64,000 nt of DNA from Cellulomonas sp. HZM (GTDB taxonomy: Bacteria; Actinomycetota; Actinomycetes; Actinomycetales; Cellulomonadaceae): positions 54,790 to 118,789 of the forward strand of contig NZ_JEOE01000008.1 in the NCBI RefSeq assembly GCF_000708885.1, given 5' to 3'. Below, piece after piece: positions 37,805 through 48,819 of this stretch. The position numbers were made by a program, and so were the translations under genes. Each line of letters starts with the position of its first letter. Within the stretch, counting starts at the first letter, position 1. The notes beneath the pieces were generated by a model that saw only the letters and a list, made by a program, of their open reading frames with translations, was not told the origin of the DNA and did not search any database.

Positions 37805-38964
37805 GCCCACAGCTGGTGGCCGAGCGGGTGGGCCGCGTCGAAGCCGGGCAGCACCAGGAACGAGCCGCTCGCGGTGGGGGTGGTGAACGGCATGAGGTCG
37901 TCGGTCTCGTCGAGGCGCAGCTGCGTGCGGACGAACGTCTCGAGGTCGTGCGCGAAGCAGACGAACAGCAGCCCCGCGTCGGCCGTGCCGTCCGCGAGCG
38001 GGCCGCGGTCGAACGCGTAGCCGCGGCGCAGCATGAGCGCGCTGCCCGTGAACGACGGGTGCGCGGCGCGTGCGTGCGAACGCGCCGGCGTCAGGTAGGC
38101 GCCCTCCGGCGTCTTGGCCTGCAGGTCGACCTCGGCCGTCGGGCCACCGCCCGACAGCGGACGGCCGTCCGCGTGCCGCCCGATCACCCGGTCGCGCTCG
38201 CCCTCGGCCAGCGCCGCGAACCGCGTGCGGTCCAGGCGCAGCCGCCGCAGCACGCACACCGTCGCGCCCGCGAGCGGGCCGTGGGCGAGCCACACGTTCT
38301 CGTCGAGCTCGTCGTCGCCCTCCGGCACGATGATCCCGTCGTGGTAGCCCAGCGGGTTGCGCGCGATCGTGCCCTGGCCCGGGCCGCGGAAGCCGTGCTC
38401 GGCCCACAGCGTGGTCGCACCGGGCAGGCTCGCGACGACCGCGTCGAGCGCCGGGCGCAGCGCGGTGCCGTCGCTCGAGGCGAGCGCGACGAGCACGTCG
38501 CCGTCGTCGCGGCCGGCCGGGATGCCGTCGTCGCCCGCGAACCGCGGCATCGCGGTGGCGGCCGGGAGCGTCGGGTCGATCGCCGCGAGCGGGCCCGGGC
38601 CGAGGCCGACGTGGATCGTGAGGTCGCCCGGGCCGTCGGGGAGCTCGTCGGACGGTCCGGACACCAGGCGCAGGATCGTCGCGCCTGCGGCAGCCAGGCC
38701 GGAGCGCAGGTCGGGGCCTGGGTCGGCGCCCCCGCCGAGCCGCAGCACCGCGTGCAGCGCCTGCCGCTGCGGGGTCGCGGGGCGGGCGACGCCGGCCTGG
38801 GTGCGGCCCGTGGCGCGGACGCCGGGCGCGCGGTCGGTCGTCGTGCTCGTCGTCGGCCCGCCCTGCGTGACCGCCGTGCCCACGGCCGCGACGGCCGCTG
38901 CCGCGACCACGCCTCCGGTGCCGAGCAGCAGCGCGCGCCGGCTGATGCCGGGGGTGTCGCTCAC
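37801..38964 (-). CDS. DyP-type peroxidase, Tat-exported
   Basis: A 387-residue dye-decolourising heme peroxidase. It begins with a twin-arginine signal (SRRALLLGTGGVVAAAAVAAVG), so it is probably folded with heme before export. The family signature GxxDG appears as GYHDG, with later FVCFAHDLETFV and GSALMLRRGYAFDRG regions as in EfeB/DyP proteins. The GTG at 38964 overlaps the lipoprotein stop, and the 3' end overlaps mutY, both by 4 bases. Possible roles are oxidation of phenolics or heme-iron handling; neighbours of the efeUOB iron system are absent. Confidence 0.88.
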   Translation of the reverse strand: MSDTPGISRRALLLGTGGVVAAAAVAAVGTAVTQGGPTTSTTTDRAPGVRATGRTQAGVARPATPQRQALHAVLRLGGGADPGPDLRSGLAAAGATILRLVSGPSDELPDGPGDLTIHVGLGPGPLAAIDPTLPAATAMPRFAGDDGIPAGRDDGDVLVALASSDGTALRPALDAVVASLPGATTLWAEHGFRGPGQGTIARNPLGYHDGIIVPEGDDELDENVWLAHGPLAGATVCVLRRLRLDRTRFAALAEGERDRVIGRHADGRPLSGGGPTAEVDLQAKTPEGAYLTPARSHARAAHPSFTGSALMLRRGYAFDRGPLADGTADAGLLFVCFAHDLETFVRTQLRLDETDDLMPFTTPTASGSFLVLPGFDAAHPLGHQLWA

Positions 38965-39629
38965 GGCTTGGCCAGCGACGTGCTGCTCGCCGCGCCGAGG
39001 TCGATCGTCGTCCACCGGCCGCCCACCTGGACCTCCGCCCGTACCAGCGTCCCGTCCTGCGCGACCCAGTAGCGCGACGTGCCGGCCTTCGTCGCGGCGA
39101 AGACGTCGACGTCCGTGCCGTCCACGTCGTCCGAGCGCAGCCAGCGCGCGCCGCCCTGCTGCAGCAGCAGCGGGTTCTCGGGGCGGTCGGAACCCAGGTC
39201 GAGCAGCACCAGCAGCGTCGCGTGCACGCCCGACGAGCGTGCGTCCAGCGGCGTCGCGGCTGTGGACCGCAGCGCCACGGGCACGGGGAGCGGAGCGGTC
39301 GTCGTCCCCGCCGGTGCGGGCTGGAGGCGCGCCGACGAGCCGTCCCACAGCAGCAGGCTCGGCGCCGCGTCGTCCTGCGTCGCGAGCGCGTAGCCCGTGT
39401 GGTCGCGGAAGTCGACCCAGCCTGCGAGGTCGAGCGTGCCCGAGGCGTCCGTGACCGAGGTGCTGAACGCGCGCGTGCCCGCGTCGTAGTCGTGGAAGCG
39501 GATCGTCGCGAGCGTCTGCGCCTCGTCCTGCGTCACCGGGCGCTCCTGCGGTGCCGACGAGCAGCCGACGAGCACCGCGGCGGCACCGGCCGCGACGACG
39601 AGCAGCCCCGCGGTCCGGCGGCGCCTCAT
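38961..39629 (-). CDS. Lipoprotein of unknown function in the DyP operon
   Basis: A 222-residue protein with an Arg-rich lipoprotein signal and lipobox LVGCSS. The mature part seems to be beta-rich (DYDAGTRAFSTSV, LDLAGWVDFRDHTGYAL, RYWVAQDGTLVRAEVQVGGRW) and recalls LppX/LprG-like or outer-surface sensor lipoproteins, but I cannot place it firmly. The ATG overlaps the stop of the beta-helix gene as ATGA and its own stop overlaps the DyP start, so it is co-translated with both. It may tether or assist the DyP peroxidase (inference). Confidence 0.75.
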   Translation of the reverse strand: MRRRRTAGLLVVAAGAAAVLVGCSSAPQERPVTQDEAQTLATIRFHDYDAGTRAFSTSVTDASGTLDLAGWVDFRDHTGYALATQDDAAPSLLLWDGSSARLQPAPAGTTTAPLPVPVALRSTAATPLDARSSGVHATLLVLLDLGSDRPENPLLLQQGGARWLRSDDVDGTDVDVFAATKAGTSRYWVAQDGTLVRAEVQVGGRWTTIDLGAASSTSLAKP

Positions 39630-40924
39630 GACGAGCCCTGCGCGGTGCCGGCGAGGTCCGCGAGCAGGTCGGCGGCAGGGACGGGGATCGTGTCGAGGTC
39701 CGGCATGGTCACCGTCGCGGGCAGGGGTCCGCGCTCGCCCGGGTCCGGCATCGACGGCTGCGCGGGCGGTGCCGCGACCTCGAGGAAGCTGGTGCCCGCC
39801 GGGACGTCGACCGCGGGCAGGGTGCCGGTGGGCTGCGTGCCGTGGCAGTCGGCGAGCAGGTCGGCCGGCAGCGTGGGCGCCGCGGCCGGGGTCACGCAGT
39901 TGCCCGAGGCGGGTGCGCGGGCCGCGGAGACGTTCGCGACCGCGACGCCGTTGCCGGTCAGCACGTCGTCGGTGAACGTGTTGCCCGTCGCGGCGAGGTC
40001 CTCGGTGTTGGCGAGCAGAACCCCGGCACGCACGTTGCCCGTGATCCGGTTGCGCAGGAGCACGTTGTCCTGCCCGCCGCTGATGCCGAGGCCGATGCCC
40101 CAGCCGCCGGTCGCCTGCTCGGGGGTGTCGGCCTGCTGGTTGTCCGACACCAGGTTCCCGACGACCGTGTTGGCGCGCTGCGGCGTGAACGCCTCCTGGT
40201 AGTTGGAGATCAGCGTCATGCCCACGCGGTTGCCGCTGAACCGGTTGCCGACGATCACCACCGAGTCCGACGCGTTCGCGTTCTCGAACCCCACCGCGTT
40301 GCGCTCGGCGACGTTGCCCTGCACGAGGATGTCGCAGCTGCGGCACTGCCCGACGTAGAACCCCGAGTCCGCGGATCCCGACGCGTAGGAGTCGCGGATG
40401 ACGCCATGGTTGGCGTCGAACGCGTAGATCCCGTACAGGCCGTTGTCGGTCGCCGTGACGTGGTCGATCGAGAAGCGCTGCACCGGCGGGAACTTGTCCG
40501 GGTCGAGGTGCGTGTAGCCCTGGCCGTCGTGCGCCGACGGCCCGTTCTCGTCGTGCAGACCCGTGACGAGCACACCGTAGAAGGTGGTGCGGCGCACCGT
40601 CAGGTTCTCGATCCGGACGCCGTCGGCGGTCGCGACGACGCCGTAGGGCCGCCGACCACCGCCGTCGACGACGACCGCGTCGCGGTCCTCGCCGCGGATG
40701 GTCACGTCTCGCTTGCCGACCACCACCTGCTCGTCGTACACACCCGGAGCGATGAGCACCGTGCCGCCCGGCGCGACCCGGTCGACCGCCTTCGTGATCG
40801 TCGCGACGTCGCCCGGCACGTGCACGAGCGAGCGGTCACCGCCCGAGCCCCCGCACGCCGTCGTCGCCAGGACGGCGACGAGCGCGCAGGCCGCCAGGAG
40901 GGCGGTGAGGGGGCGGGAGAGCAC
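39626..40924 (-). CDS. Secreted right-handed parallel beta-helix protein (NosD-like)
   Basis: A 432-residue exported protein with lipoprotein-type signal (LVAVLATTACGG). The body is a right-handed parallel beta-helix with repeated strands such as VTIRGEDRDAVVVDGGG, IENLTVRRTTFYGVLV, HVTATDNGLYGIYAF, VIVGNRFSGNRVGMTL and VLLRNRITGNVRAGVLL, as in NosD/pectate-lyase-like folds. Two Cys in GQCRSCD could form a disulfide or bind metal. The GTG start is at 40924. It heads the operon beta-helix, lipoprotein, DyP, mutY, all joined by 4-base overlaps. No catalytic residues of a known polysaccharide lyase were identified. Confidence 0.83.
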   Translation of the reverse strand: MLSRPLTALLAACALVAVLATTACGGSGGDRSLVHVPGDVATITKAVDRVAPGGTVLIAPGVYDEQVVVGKRDVTIRGEDRDAVVVDGGGRRPYGVVATADGVRIENLTVRRTTFYGVLVTGLHDENGPSAHDGQGYTHLDPDKFPPVQRFSIDHVTATDNGLYGIYAFDANHGVIRDSYASGSADSGFYVGQCRSCDILVQGNVAERNAVGFENANASDSVVIVGNRFSGNRVGMTLISNYQEAFTPQRANTVVGNLVSDNQQADTPEQATGGWGIGLGISGGQDNVLLRNRITGNVRAGVLLANTEDLAATGNTFTDDVLTGNGVAVANVSAARAPASGNCVTPAAAPTLPADLLADCHGTQPTGTLPAVDVPAGTSFLEVAAPPAQPSMPDPGERGPLPATVTMPDLDTIPVPAADLLADLAGTAQGSS

Positions 40925-41143
40925 GCGCCGAGTGTAGGTCGCCGCCCCTGCGGGTCGGCCGTCGCTGGGCCGAACGTGTGAACGCGAGGGTGATCTTGCC
41001 CACGCCGCACACGCCGGTTGCCGGAGGTAACGGACATCGTCGGACGAACCGTGCCGGAGCGTCCGACAGACTGCACGCGCGCCGCGGAGTCCCTGGTCAA
41101 CGAGCCGCGCGCGGACCCCCACCCGTTCGGAAGGACCTCCTTC

Positions 41144-44100
41144 GTGCTGCTGCGCCGACCCTCGTCGCGTCCCACGTCCCGCCTCGTCGCCGCGCTCACC
41201 GCGGCGGCCCTGCTCGCCGTCGGGACCGTCGCAGGCGTGGGCGCGACCGCGGCCGACGCCGCGACGTCCGGCTCGGTCAAGGGACGCGTCTTCCAGGACT
41301 TCAACGGCAACGGCGCGTACGACGCCGGGTCCGCGACCGGGGGGCTGTCGCGGGACCGCGGTGTCGCGGGCGTCGCGGTGAGCGCGGTCGACGCGCTCGG
41401 CGCGAGCGTCGGGTCGGCGACGACCGCCGCCGACGGCACGTACACGCTCGCCGTCGCGGACGCGTTCGACTCCCACGTCCGCGTCGCGTTCGCGACCCCC
41501 TCCGGCTCGTCGCCGTCGAAGCACGGGGCCGACAACGGCACCTCCGTGCAGTTCGTGACGGTCGGGGACACCGGGGTCGACTACGCGCTCGCGTCCGACG
41601 ACGAGTACGCGCCGAACAACGCACCGGTCGTCACCGCGATCCAGTACGCGGGCCTGCGCACCAGCGCGACGACGAAGGACTCGCCCTCGCTGGTCGCGGC
41701 GCCGTGGGGCACCAACTTCCAGTCGTCGGGCGCCACGGGCTCCGCCACCGCGCAGCAGCAGGGCACCTACCCCGGCCGGACCACGCTCGGCACGCTGTCG
41801 CAGACCGGGTCGCTGTGGGGCACCGCGTACTCGCGCCAGGCGGACGTCCTCGTCGCGGCCGCCACCTACAAGCGGCACGCCGACCTGGGGCCACTGGGCC
41901 TCGGCGGGCTGTACATCGTGCGCGACGCGCTCGCGGCCGACGGCTCGATCCGGCCGGGAGCGAGCGTCCAGCAGTGGCTCGACCTGTCGGCGCACGGTGT
42001 GGACGTCGGCACGGCGGCGACGACCGCAGCGCGCGGGATCGCCGGGCCTGCGGCGCCCGCCGCGGACGTCGACGGCTTCGCCCAGGCCGCCAAGGTCGGC
42101 ATCGGCGGCCTCACGTTCTCCTCGGACGGCCGCACGCTCTACCTCGTCAACCTCAAGGACCGCCGCCTGTACAGCGTCGACCTCGCGACGGAGACGGTCA
42201 GCGGCCCGTGGGGTCCCGTCCTGCCCGCCGGCCAGCGCCCGTGGGCGCTCACGGTGCACGACGGGTCGATCTACCTCGGTGTCGTCGACAGCGGTGAGGC
42301 CGCCCCCGGCACGAGCGCCTCGGACCAGGGCGCGAAGCTGCACGTGCTGCGGGCCGCCGAGTCCGCGCCCACCGCGTGGACCGAGGTGCTGGGCGGAGCG
42401 CTCGGCTACACCAAGGGTGAGGTCATCCCGAACACCGACCCGCACGTCACACGGTGGAACTCGTGGGTCGACACGTGGAACGGCGGCTCGGGCGCGACGG
42501 CCTGGAGCGTGGGGACGACCGCGTGGGGCGACGCGCAGGTGTACCCGCAGGCCGTGCTGACGACCATCACGTTCGACACCGACGGCTACATGGTGCTCGG
42601 GCTGGCCGACCGCACCGGCATCCAGGGCGGCAACCGGAACCACTCGACCCTCGCGGGCGACACCAAGAGCTACGAGACCGTCTCGAGCGGCGACATCCTC
42701 ACGGCCGCGCCCGCCGGTGGCGTCTACACGCTGGAGGCGAACGGCGTCGCCGGCACGCGGACCGGCGCGTCGACCGCGAGCCCGCAGGGGCCCGGCGGTC
42801 GCGAGTTCTTCAACGACGCCCAGAACAAGGGCGCGGGCGGCAGCCACAACGAGGTCACCCTCGGCTCGGTGACGACGCTGCCCGGTGTGGACGGCGTCGT
42901 CTCGACGGCGTTCGACCCGCTGAACGCGATCCGCGTGGCCGGGCTCATGTGGTTCAGCACGACGAACGGCGCGGCGATCGCCGGGTACGAGCACCTCGCG
43001 GACGCCGGCGGCTCGGCCGGGTCGTCGGGCACGTTCCAGAAGGGCGGCGGCCTGGGCGACATCGAGGCGCTCGCCGCGCAGGCTCCCGTCGAGATCGGGG
43101 ACCGCGTGTGGTTCGACGCGGACCAGGACGGCGTGCAGGACGCCGACGAGCCGTCCGTCGCGGGCGTCACGGTCGAGCTGTGGGACGGCGCGACCAAGCT
43201 GGCCACGAAGGTCACGGGCGCCGACGGCACCTACTACTTCAGCACCGCGGACGTCCCGGGCTTCGACCCGGACGGCTCGTACACCGTCAAGGTCGTGCTC
43301 CCGAGCACCGGGAACCTGTTCACGGGTGACCCGACGTTCGGCACCGTGCCGTGGAGCGCCGCGGCCTTCACCACCGCGCACGCGGGCAGCGACGACGGCG
43401 TCGACTCCGACGCGTCGTCGGCCGGCGTGATCCCCGTGACCGTCGGCGGCCCCGGCGAGAACGACCACGGCTTCGACGCGGGCCTCGTCGCGAACGTGTC
43501 CTTCACGGTCGCCAAGCAGCTCGCGTCCGGCAGTGCGGCACCGGGCAGCGGGCAGACGTTCGCCCTGTCCGCGGCGGCTCGCGACTTCCGTGGCCAGGCG
43601 ATCGGCTCGGGTCCGGCGTGGTCGGGTGACCTCGCGGTGGGCGGCTCCTCGCCGTCGGTGACGCTCCCGGTGGGCTCGCGCGTGAAGGTCACCGAGTCCG
43701 GGACCTACAAGGCGACGACGCTGTCCGTGGCTCCGGCCCGGACGCCCGACGCGGACGGCTACTACGCGCTCACGGGCGCCGGCACGGCGTTCGCCTTCAC
43801 GATGACGAACACACTGTTCGCGCCCGGGACGTTCTCGGTCGCGAAGACGGTCTCCGGCGACGGCAGCTCGCTCGTCGCCGCCGACCAGGACTTCACGGTC
43901 CAGTACTCGACGGACGCCGGCACGTCGTGGCACGACCTGACGGTCGAGCGCGGCGGCTCGGTGACGTCGCCGGCCCTGCCCTACGGCTCGTCCGTGCTCG
44001 TGCGCGAGGGGACGCGGCCGGTCGTCGCGGGTGTGCAGTGGCAGACCCCGTCGTGGACCGTGGACGGCGGCGTCGCCGCGACCCAGGACGTCGTGGCGAT

Positions 44101-46678
44101 CACGATCGGCGACGGCACCGACGTCTCGATCGCGCTCGACAACCCGACGACCCGCGACCAGGGCGGCATCTCGCTCACCAAGACCGTCTCGGGCGGCGCG
44201 GCGGCGTCGGTGCCGAACGGGTTCCACTTCCTCGTCGACGCGACCTGGACCAACCCCGTCACGGGCGGCCTGGGCACCGACGTGCTCGACGTCACCAAGG
44301 CGTCCCCGGCGGACAGCATCTGGGGCCTGCCGTACGGCACCGTGGTGACGCTCACCGAGCGTGCGCGCACCGGCGCACCGGCCGACGTCAGCTGGGGCGA
44401 CCCGGTGTGGTCCGGCACGGGCGTCACGTCGCACGCGGACGGCTCCGCGACGGTGACGATCGGCTCGGGGCTCGTCGCCGTGGGCCTGACCAACCCGACG
44501 ACCCAGCTCACGGGCGACCTCAGCGTGCTCAAGACCGTGACCGGCCCGGCCGCGGCCTCTGCGCCGACGTCGGGGTACCAGGTGGTGTTCTCGGTCGGCG
44601 GGTCCACCGTGACCAAGGCGCTGACCACGACGAGCAGCACGGTGCTCGAGGACGTCCCCGCGGGCACGGTCGTGACGCTGAGCGAGGGCACGCGCCCCGC
44701 GGGCGGCCCGGACCTCGCGTGGGAGACCCCCGTGTGGACGGGTGCGGGCGTGCACGACAACGGTGACGGCACGGCGACGGTCACCGTGGTGGCCGGGTCG
44801 ACGATCGCGATCAGGCTCGAGAACCCGACGGACCAGCTGGTCGACGGGTTCTCCGTGACCAAGGACGTGACGGGTGACGCGGCGGCCTCGGTCCCGGCGA
44901 CGTTCGGCTTCACGGTCGACTGGGACCGCGACGGTGTCGCCCAGACCGCGATCACGCTGACGAAGGCGGTGCCCACGCAGTCGTTCTCCGGCCTGCCCCG
45001 CGGCACGGTCGTGACGCTGCGCGAGGTCACGCCGACCGGCGCGCCCGCGGACGTCTCGTGGCGCACGCCCGTCTGGTCCGGCACGGGCGTCACGACGAAC
45101 CCGGACGGCTCGGCGACCTTCACGATCGGCTCGTCGCCGGTCGCGGTCGGGCTCGAGAACCCCACGACGCGCCTGTTCGGCGGGTTCCGGGTGACCAAGC
45201 ACGTCGTCGGCGAGGGCACCCACGTCCTGCAGGGCCACCCCGCGTTCGACGTGACGTACACCGTCCCGGGCGAGTCGCCGACCACCAGGACGATCACCGA
45301 CGGCGGCAGCTTCACCGTCGCCGACCTCCCCGCGGGCACGGTCGTCGACCTGTCCGAGGCGACGCCGACCGGCGGCCTGCCGGCGGGTGCGAGCTGGGGC
45401 ACGCCCCGCTTCCTCGTCGACGGGCACGAGGTCACGCACGTCACCGTGAAGGCCGACGAGACCGTCGAGGTGGTCCTCGAGAACCCGACGACCGTCACGC
45501 CGGCGATCGACGTCGAGAAGGGCGACGGCGCGGGCGGCACGATCCTGCACGACGCCGACACGATGGCCGACGGCGAGCACTACGCACCCGGCGAGAAGCG
45601 CGAGATCGACCTCGTCGTGACCAACACCGGGACCGAGCGCCTGCGCGAGGTCACGCTGCGCGACGACCTCGTCTCGGGCGACGCCGTCACCGCCATCACC
45701 TGGACGTTCCCCGACGGTTCCACCGCCACGGCCGTGCGTGACGGCGACGCGTGGGTCGCGACGTGGCCCGCGACGTTCGGCTCCGGGACGGCGTCGTTCG
45801 CCCCCGGCGAGACGATCACCGGCGTCGCGTCGCTCACCGTGACGGCCTCCGCGCAGCCGCACGTCGACGTCGCCTCGGTGACGGGCGTGGGCATCGCGTC
45901 GGGCACGAAGGTGCGCGACGAGGACGCCTACGACGCGTTCACGGGCGCGATCCAGGTCATCAAGTACGACGGCGCGTCGCACGACCCGCAGGTCCGTGAC
46001 GGCGACGACTGGGTGGTGCCCACCAAGCCGCTCGTCGACGCGGCCCAGGACGCGCAGGACGCCGCGCACGCCGTCGCCGTCGCGAGCGGGACCCCGCACG
46101 AGGTGCGGTGGGTCGTGACGAACACCGGCACGACGACCCTCACGGACGTCGACCTCGCCGACACCACGGCCCACGGCCCCGAGATCGCGTCGTGGACGTG
46201 CGACCTGTCGCCGTTCGGCGGCCCGAAGGCGTACGACTTCGTCGCCGACGGCACGTGGCACGGCGAGCTCCCGCCGAACGCGTCGTTCTTCTGCACGGGC
46301 GACCTCACGCTGGAGCAGGGGACGCACGCCGACACGGTCGACGTCGAGGCCACGGTCGTCGTCCCGGCGGTCGACGCGCACGGCAAGCCGACCGGCGAGC
46401 CCTCGCGTGACGCCGACGGTGCGCTCGTCACGGCACGCCACGACGACGGCACGCCCGTGCGCGTCGCGGACGACGACCCGTTCCACGCGAAGGCCGCCGA
46501 GGTCACGACCGGCGGCTCGACCGACCCGGACGGCACGAAGCCCACGCCGAAGCCCGACGGCGGTGCGCTCGCGACGACCGGTGCGCAGGTCGCCGGCGTG
46601 GCCGGGCTCGCGCTCCTCGTGCTGCTCGGTGGCGTGCTCGCCCTCGTGTGGTCCTCGCGCCGGCGGTCGCGCGCCTGA
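41144..46678 (+). CDS. Large sortase-anchored surface protein (SdrD-B domain and six repeats)
   Basis: A 1,844-residue secreted wall protein. Layout: signal peptide ([20 protein letters not shown], Ala-x-Ala end); an SdrD-B-like segment ([14 protein letters not shown]); a large beta-propeller-like domain (about 150-640); a second SdrD-B domain ([20 protein letters not shown]) near 43100; six repeats of about 110 residues between 43487 and 45495, each running from V(T)K.V.G to VxLxNPT, matching DUF5979-type pilin/adhesin repeats; a DUF11-like stretch (VVTNTGT); a Pro/Lys tail; and the sorting signal LATTG (46568-46582) with a membrane helix and RRRSRA. LAxTG is the motif favoured by class E sortases. 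The GTG at 41144 follows GGAAGGA. It is probably an adhesin or substrate-binding scaffold. No sortase is in the window. Confidence 0.86.
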   Translation: MLLRRPSSRPTSRLVAALTAAALLAVGTVAGVGATAADAATSGSVKGRVFQDFNGNGAYDAGSATGGLSRDRGVAGVAVSAVDALGASVGSATTAADGTYTLAVADAFDSHVRVAFATPSGSSPSKHGADNGTSVQFVTVGDTGVDYALASDDEYAPNNAPVVTAIQYAGLRTSATTKDSPSLVAAPWGTNFQSSGATGSATAQQQGTYPGRTTLGTLSQTGSLWGTAYSRQADVLVAAATYKRHADLGPLGLGGLYIVRDALAADGSIRPGASVQQWLDLSAHGVDVGTAATTAARGIAGPAAPAADVDGFAQAAKVGIGGLTFSSDGRTLYLVNLKDRRLYSVDLATETVSGPWGPVLPAGQRPWALTVHDGSIYLGVVDSGEAAPGTSASDQGAKLHVLRAAESAPTAWTEVLGGALGYTKGEVIPNTDPHVTRWNSWVDTWNGGSGATAWSVGTTAWGDAQVYPQAVLTTITFDTDGYMVLGLADRTGIQGGNRNHSTLAGDTKSYETVSSGDILTAAPAGGVYTLEANGVAGTRTGASTASPQGPGGREFFNDAQNKGAGGSHNEVTLGSVTTLPGVDGVVSTAFDPLNAIRVAGLMWFSTTNGAAIAGYEHLADAGGSAGSSGTFQKGGGLGDIEALAAQAPVEIGDRVWFDADQDGVQDADEPSVAGVTVELWDGATKLATKVTGADGTYYFSTADVPGFDPDGSYTVKVVLPSTGNLFTGDPTFGTVPWSAAAFTTAHAGSDDGVDSDASSAGVIPVTVGGPGENDHGFDAGLVANVSFTVAKQLASGSAAPGSGQTFALSAAARDFRGQAIGSGPAWSGDLAVGGSSPSVTLPVGSRVKVTESGTYKATTLSVAPARTPDADGYYALTGAGTAFAFTMTNTLFAPGTFSVAKTVSGDGSSLVAADQDFTVQYSTDAGTSWHDLTVERGGSVTSPALPYGSSVLVREGTRPVVAGVQWQTPSWTVDGGVAATQDVVAITIGDGTDVSIALDNPTTRDQGGISLTKTVSGGAAASVPNGFHFLVDATWTNPVTGGLGTDVLDVTKASPADSIWGLPYGTVVTLTERARTGAPADVSWGDPVWSGTGVTSHADGSATVTIGSGLVAVGLTNPTTQLTGDLSVLKTVTGPAAASAPTSGYQVVFSVGGSTVTKALTTTSSTVLEDVPAGTVVTLSEGTRPAGGPDLAWETPVWTGAGVHDNGDGTATVTVVAGSTIAIRLENPTDQLVDGFSVTKDVTGDAAASVPATFGFTVDWDRDGVAQTAITLTKAVPTQSFSGLPRGTVVTLREVTPTGAPADVSWRTPVWSGTGVTTNPDGSATFTIGSSPVAVGLENPTTRLFGGFRVTKHVVGEGTHVLQGHPAFDVTYTVPGESPTTRTITDGGSFTVADLPAGTVVDLSEATPTGGLPAGASWGTPRFLVDGHEVTHVTVKADETVEVVLENPTTVTPAIDVEKGDGAGGTILHDADTMADGEHYAPGEKREIDLVVTNTGTERLREVTLRDDLVSGDAVTAITWTFPDGSTATAVRDGDAWVATWPATFGSGTASFAPGETITGVASLTVTASAQPHVDVASVTGVGIASGTKVRDEDAYDAFTGAIQVIKYDGASHDPQVRDGDDWVVPTKPLVDAAQDAQDAAHAVAVASGTPHEVRWVVTNTGTTTLTDVDLADTTAHGPEIASWTCDLSPFGGPKAYDFVADGTWHGELPPNASFFCTGDLTLEQGTHADTVDVEATVVVPAVDAHGKPTGEPSRDADGALVTARHDDGTPVRVADDDPFHAKAAEVTTGGSTDPDGTKPTPKPDGGALATTGAQVAGVAGLALLVLLGGVLALVWSSRRRSRA

Positions 46679-46687
46679 CGGTCGCGC

Positions 46688-46728
46688 ACGGGCCCGGTTC
46701 GCCGCATCACGCGGCGCGCCGGGCCCGT
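46688..46728 (+). terminator. Terminator of the surface-protein gene
   Basis: Arms ACGGGCCCGG (46688-46697) and CCGGGCCCGT (46719-46728) are perfectly complementary, with an inner CGCCGC/GCGGCG pair (46700-46705, 46711-46716), placed 10 bases past the stop. Confidence 0.75.
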
Positions 46729-46855
46729 TGCCGTCCGCGGCCGTCGTGCCCTCGTACCGTGGACACGGTCGGACCTGGTCGGACATGGCCGTGACCTGGA
46801 CGGGCACTGGACGGGCACGGTCCGGCGTGATCCGGGTCCCCGGGGGAGACGTGCG

Positions 46856-47479
46856 ATGAGCGAACGGTTGCCGAGCAGCGTGTACTGGCGGCGGCGCCTC
46901 GTCGTGCTCGGGATCCCGCTGGTGCTCGTGGTGGTGCTGGTGTGGATGGTCGCGGGACGCGGGTCGGCCGACGACGCGACGGGGCCGACGACGCCTGCGA
47001 GCACGTCGAAGGCGACGTCGACCGGGGCGACGAACAAGCCGACGGACAAGCCGACCACCAAGCCCACCACCAAGCCCACCACGACGACGAGCGTCCCGCC
47101 GTGCTCGTCGTACACCGTCGCCGTCACCGCCGACCACGACTCCTACGCCGCGGGCAGGAACCCGAGGCTCACCACGACGATCACCAACACGGGCGACGCC
47201 ACGTGCCTGGTCGACGCCGGTGACGACCACCGCCAGCTCGTGATCACGTCGGGCAAGGACGTCGTGTGGACGTCGAAGGACTGCGCGACGGACGCGACCG
47301 CGAGCAAGCCGCTGCTGCTCACCAAGGGCCAATCGGTGGATGCGACGACCACATGGAAGCGCGTGCGGTCGGCGGCCGGGTGCCCGGACAAGACCGTCGC
47401 CGCGAAGCCCGGGACCTACGCCGTGACGTACACGCTCGACGGGGTCAACGCCGCGCCCGCGGTGCTCGCGCTGCGCTGA
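46856..47479 (+). CDS. Membrane-anchored protein with Thr/Lys/Pro stalk and Ig-like domain
   Basis: A 207-residue protein with one membrane helix near the N-terminus (LVVLGIPLVLVVVLVWMVAG), a Thr/Lys/Pro-rich stalk (about 45-80, KPTTKPTTKPTTTT) and a C-terminal extracytoplasmic domain of about 125 residues that looks like an immunoglobulin-type beta-sandwich (SYTVAVTADHDSYAAG, TTTITNTGDATCLVDAG, GTYAVTYTLDG). Four Cys residues may form two disulfides. The ATG follows GGGGGAG. It ends 21 bases from the convergent disA end. The function is unknown; proteins of this shape are common in actinobacterial envelopes. Confidence 0.75.
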   Translation: MSERLPSSVYWRRRLVVLGIPLVLVVVLVWMVAGRGSADDATGPTTPASTSKATSTGATNKPTDKPTTKPTTKPTTTTSVPPCSSYTVAVTADHDSYAAGRNPRLTTTITNTGDATCLVDAGDDHRQLVITSGKDVVWTSKDCATDATASKPLLLTKGQSVDATTTWKRVRSAAGCPDKTVAAKPGTYAVTYTLDGVNAAPAVLALR

Positions 47480-47500
47480 CGCCGCGTCGCGCGGCTGATC

Positions 47501-48586
47501 TCAGACGTACCGCTCGAGGATGCTCGACTCCGCGAGCCGCGACAGCCCCTCGCGCACGGCCCGCGCGCGCTGCTCGCCCACGCCGTCGACGGCCATGAGG
47601 TCGTCGATGCCGGCCGCGAGGAGCTTCTGCAGGCCGCCGAAGTGCGCGACGAGCCGCTCGACGATCGCCCCCGGCAGGCGCGGGACGCGCGACAGCAGGC
47701 GGTAGCCACGCGGGCCCGCCGCGGCGTCGAGCGCGTCGCCACCGCCCGGGAGGCCGAGCACGCGTGCGATGTGCGCGATGTCGAGCAGGTCGGTCGAGCT
47801 GAGCTCGGCGAGCGCCGCGAGCACGGACTCGACGTCGCGGCGGCTCGTGTCGACGTAGTCGCGGATGACGAGCTCGCGGTCGGAACCGATGCCGCCGACC
47901 AGCTCGTCGAGCTGCAGCGTGAGCAGGCGACCGTCGGTGCCGAGCTCGACGACGTAGCCCTCGATCTCCTCGGAGATGCGGCGCACCATCTCGAGGCGCT
48001 GCACCACGGCGGACACGTCCCGCACCGTGACGAGGTCCTCGATCTCCAGCGCGGACAGCGTGCCGCTGACCTCGTCGAGCCGGGCCTTGTAGCGCTCGAG
48101 CGTGTCGAGCGCCTGGTTGGCGCGCGACAGGATCGTCGTCGAGCCCTCGAGGACGTAGCGCTGGCTGCCCACGTACAGCGCGATGATCCGCATCGACGCG
48201 GACACCGAGATCACGGGGAGGCCGGTCTGCTTCGCGACGCGCTCCGCCGTGCGGTGGCGCGTGCCGGACTCGCTCGTCTCGATCGTCACGTCCGGCAGCA
48301 GCTGCACCGCGGCGCGCACGATCCGGCCGACGTTCTGGTCGACGACGACCGCGCCGTCCATCTTGCACAGCTCGCGCAGGCGGGTCGCGGAGAACTCGAC
48401 GTCGAGCACGAAGCCGCCCGAGCAGATGCTCTCGACCGTCCGGTCGAACCCGAGCACGATGAGCGCTCCGGTACGCCCGCGCAGGATGCGCTCGAGCCCG
48501 TCACGCAGCGCGCTGCCGGGGGCGACGGCGGCGAGGGTGGACCTCAGCAGGTCCTCGGGCGTGTGGGGGTGCGCGACCACGGGCAC
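47501..48586 (-). CDS. disA: DNA integrity scanning protein, diadenylate cyclase
   Basis: A 361-residue DisA that makes c-di-AMP from two ATP and monitors DNA for branched structures. Seen: the DAC domain with MDGAVVVD (DGA motif) and [11 protein letters not shown] (RHR motif), the central helical spine, and the C-terminal helix-hairpin-helix DNA-binding domain ([12 protein letters not shown]). It octamerises in the family. In many actinobacteria it lies next to radA, whose product restrains DisA. Here radA is 8.5 kb away with the csn operon between. Confidence 0.96.
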   Translation of the reverse strand: MPVVAHPHTPEDLLRSTLAAVAPGSALRDGLERILRGRTGALIVLGFDRTVESICSGGFVLDVEFSATRLRELCKMDGAVVVDQNVGRIVRAAVQLLPDVTIETSESGTRHRTAERVAKQTGLPVISVSASMRIIALYVGSQRYVLEGSTTILSRANQALDTLERYKARLDEVSGTLSALEIEDLVTVRDVSAVVQRLEMVRRISEEIEGYVVELGTDGRLLTLQLDELVGGIGSDRELVIRDYVDTSRRDVESVLAALAELSSTDLLDIAHIARVLGLPGGGDALDAAAGPRGYRLLSRVPRLPGAIVERLVAHFGGLQKLLAAGIDDLMAVDGVGEQRARAVREGLSRLAESSILERYV

Positions 48587-48819
48587 ATCCTAACGAGCGA
48601 CCCCCTCGCTTCCGGGCTCCGAACCGCGGGGGCGCAGCCGGTGAGCGCGCGGGTCGTCCGTGAGAGTCGCACCAGCAAGCCGCGCGCTCGCGGACTGTCC
48701 GCGCACTCAGGCGGCGGCCCCGCTCGCGGGGAGTGGTGGGAGCCGGATGGGGGAATCGAGGGGCGGTGCGGTTCACCGAGTCGTTACACGAACGAGACGC
48801 CGGGGAAGTGTTCAGGGCG
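48587..48819. promoter_or_regulatory. Gap between divergent disA and csnR, with an unexplained hairpin
   Basis: Imperfect 22-base arms 48643-48664 (starting GAGCGCGCGGGTC) and 48687-48708 form a long hairpin; GCAGCCGGTGAGCGCGC, which overlaps the left arm, is nearly the same as the sequence leading the hairpin at 15869. Since both flanking genes start here rather than end, it is not an obvious terminator. I see no further gene in this stretch. Confidence 0.5.

Noticed and set aside
39626..47332. A 2,568-codon open frame on the minus strand across the surface-protein gene
   Set aside because: Only its last 432 codons (39626-40924) code for a recognisable protein. The rest is Arg/Gly/Ala-rich noise antisense to the surface-protein gene, as expected from third-position GC bias.
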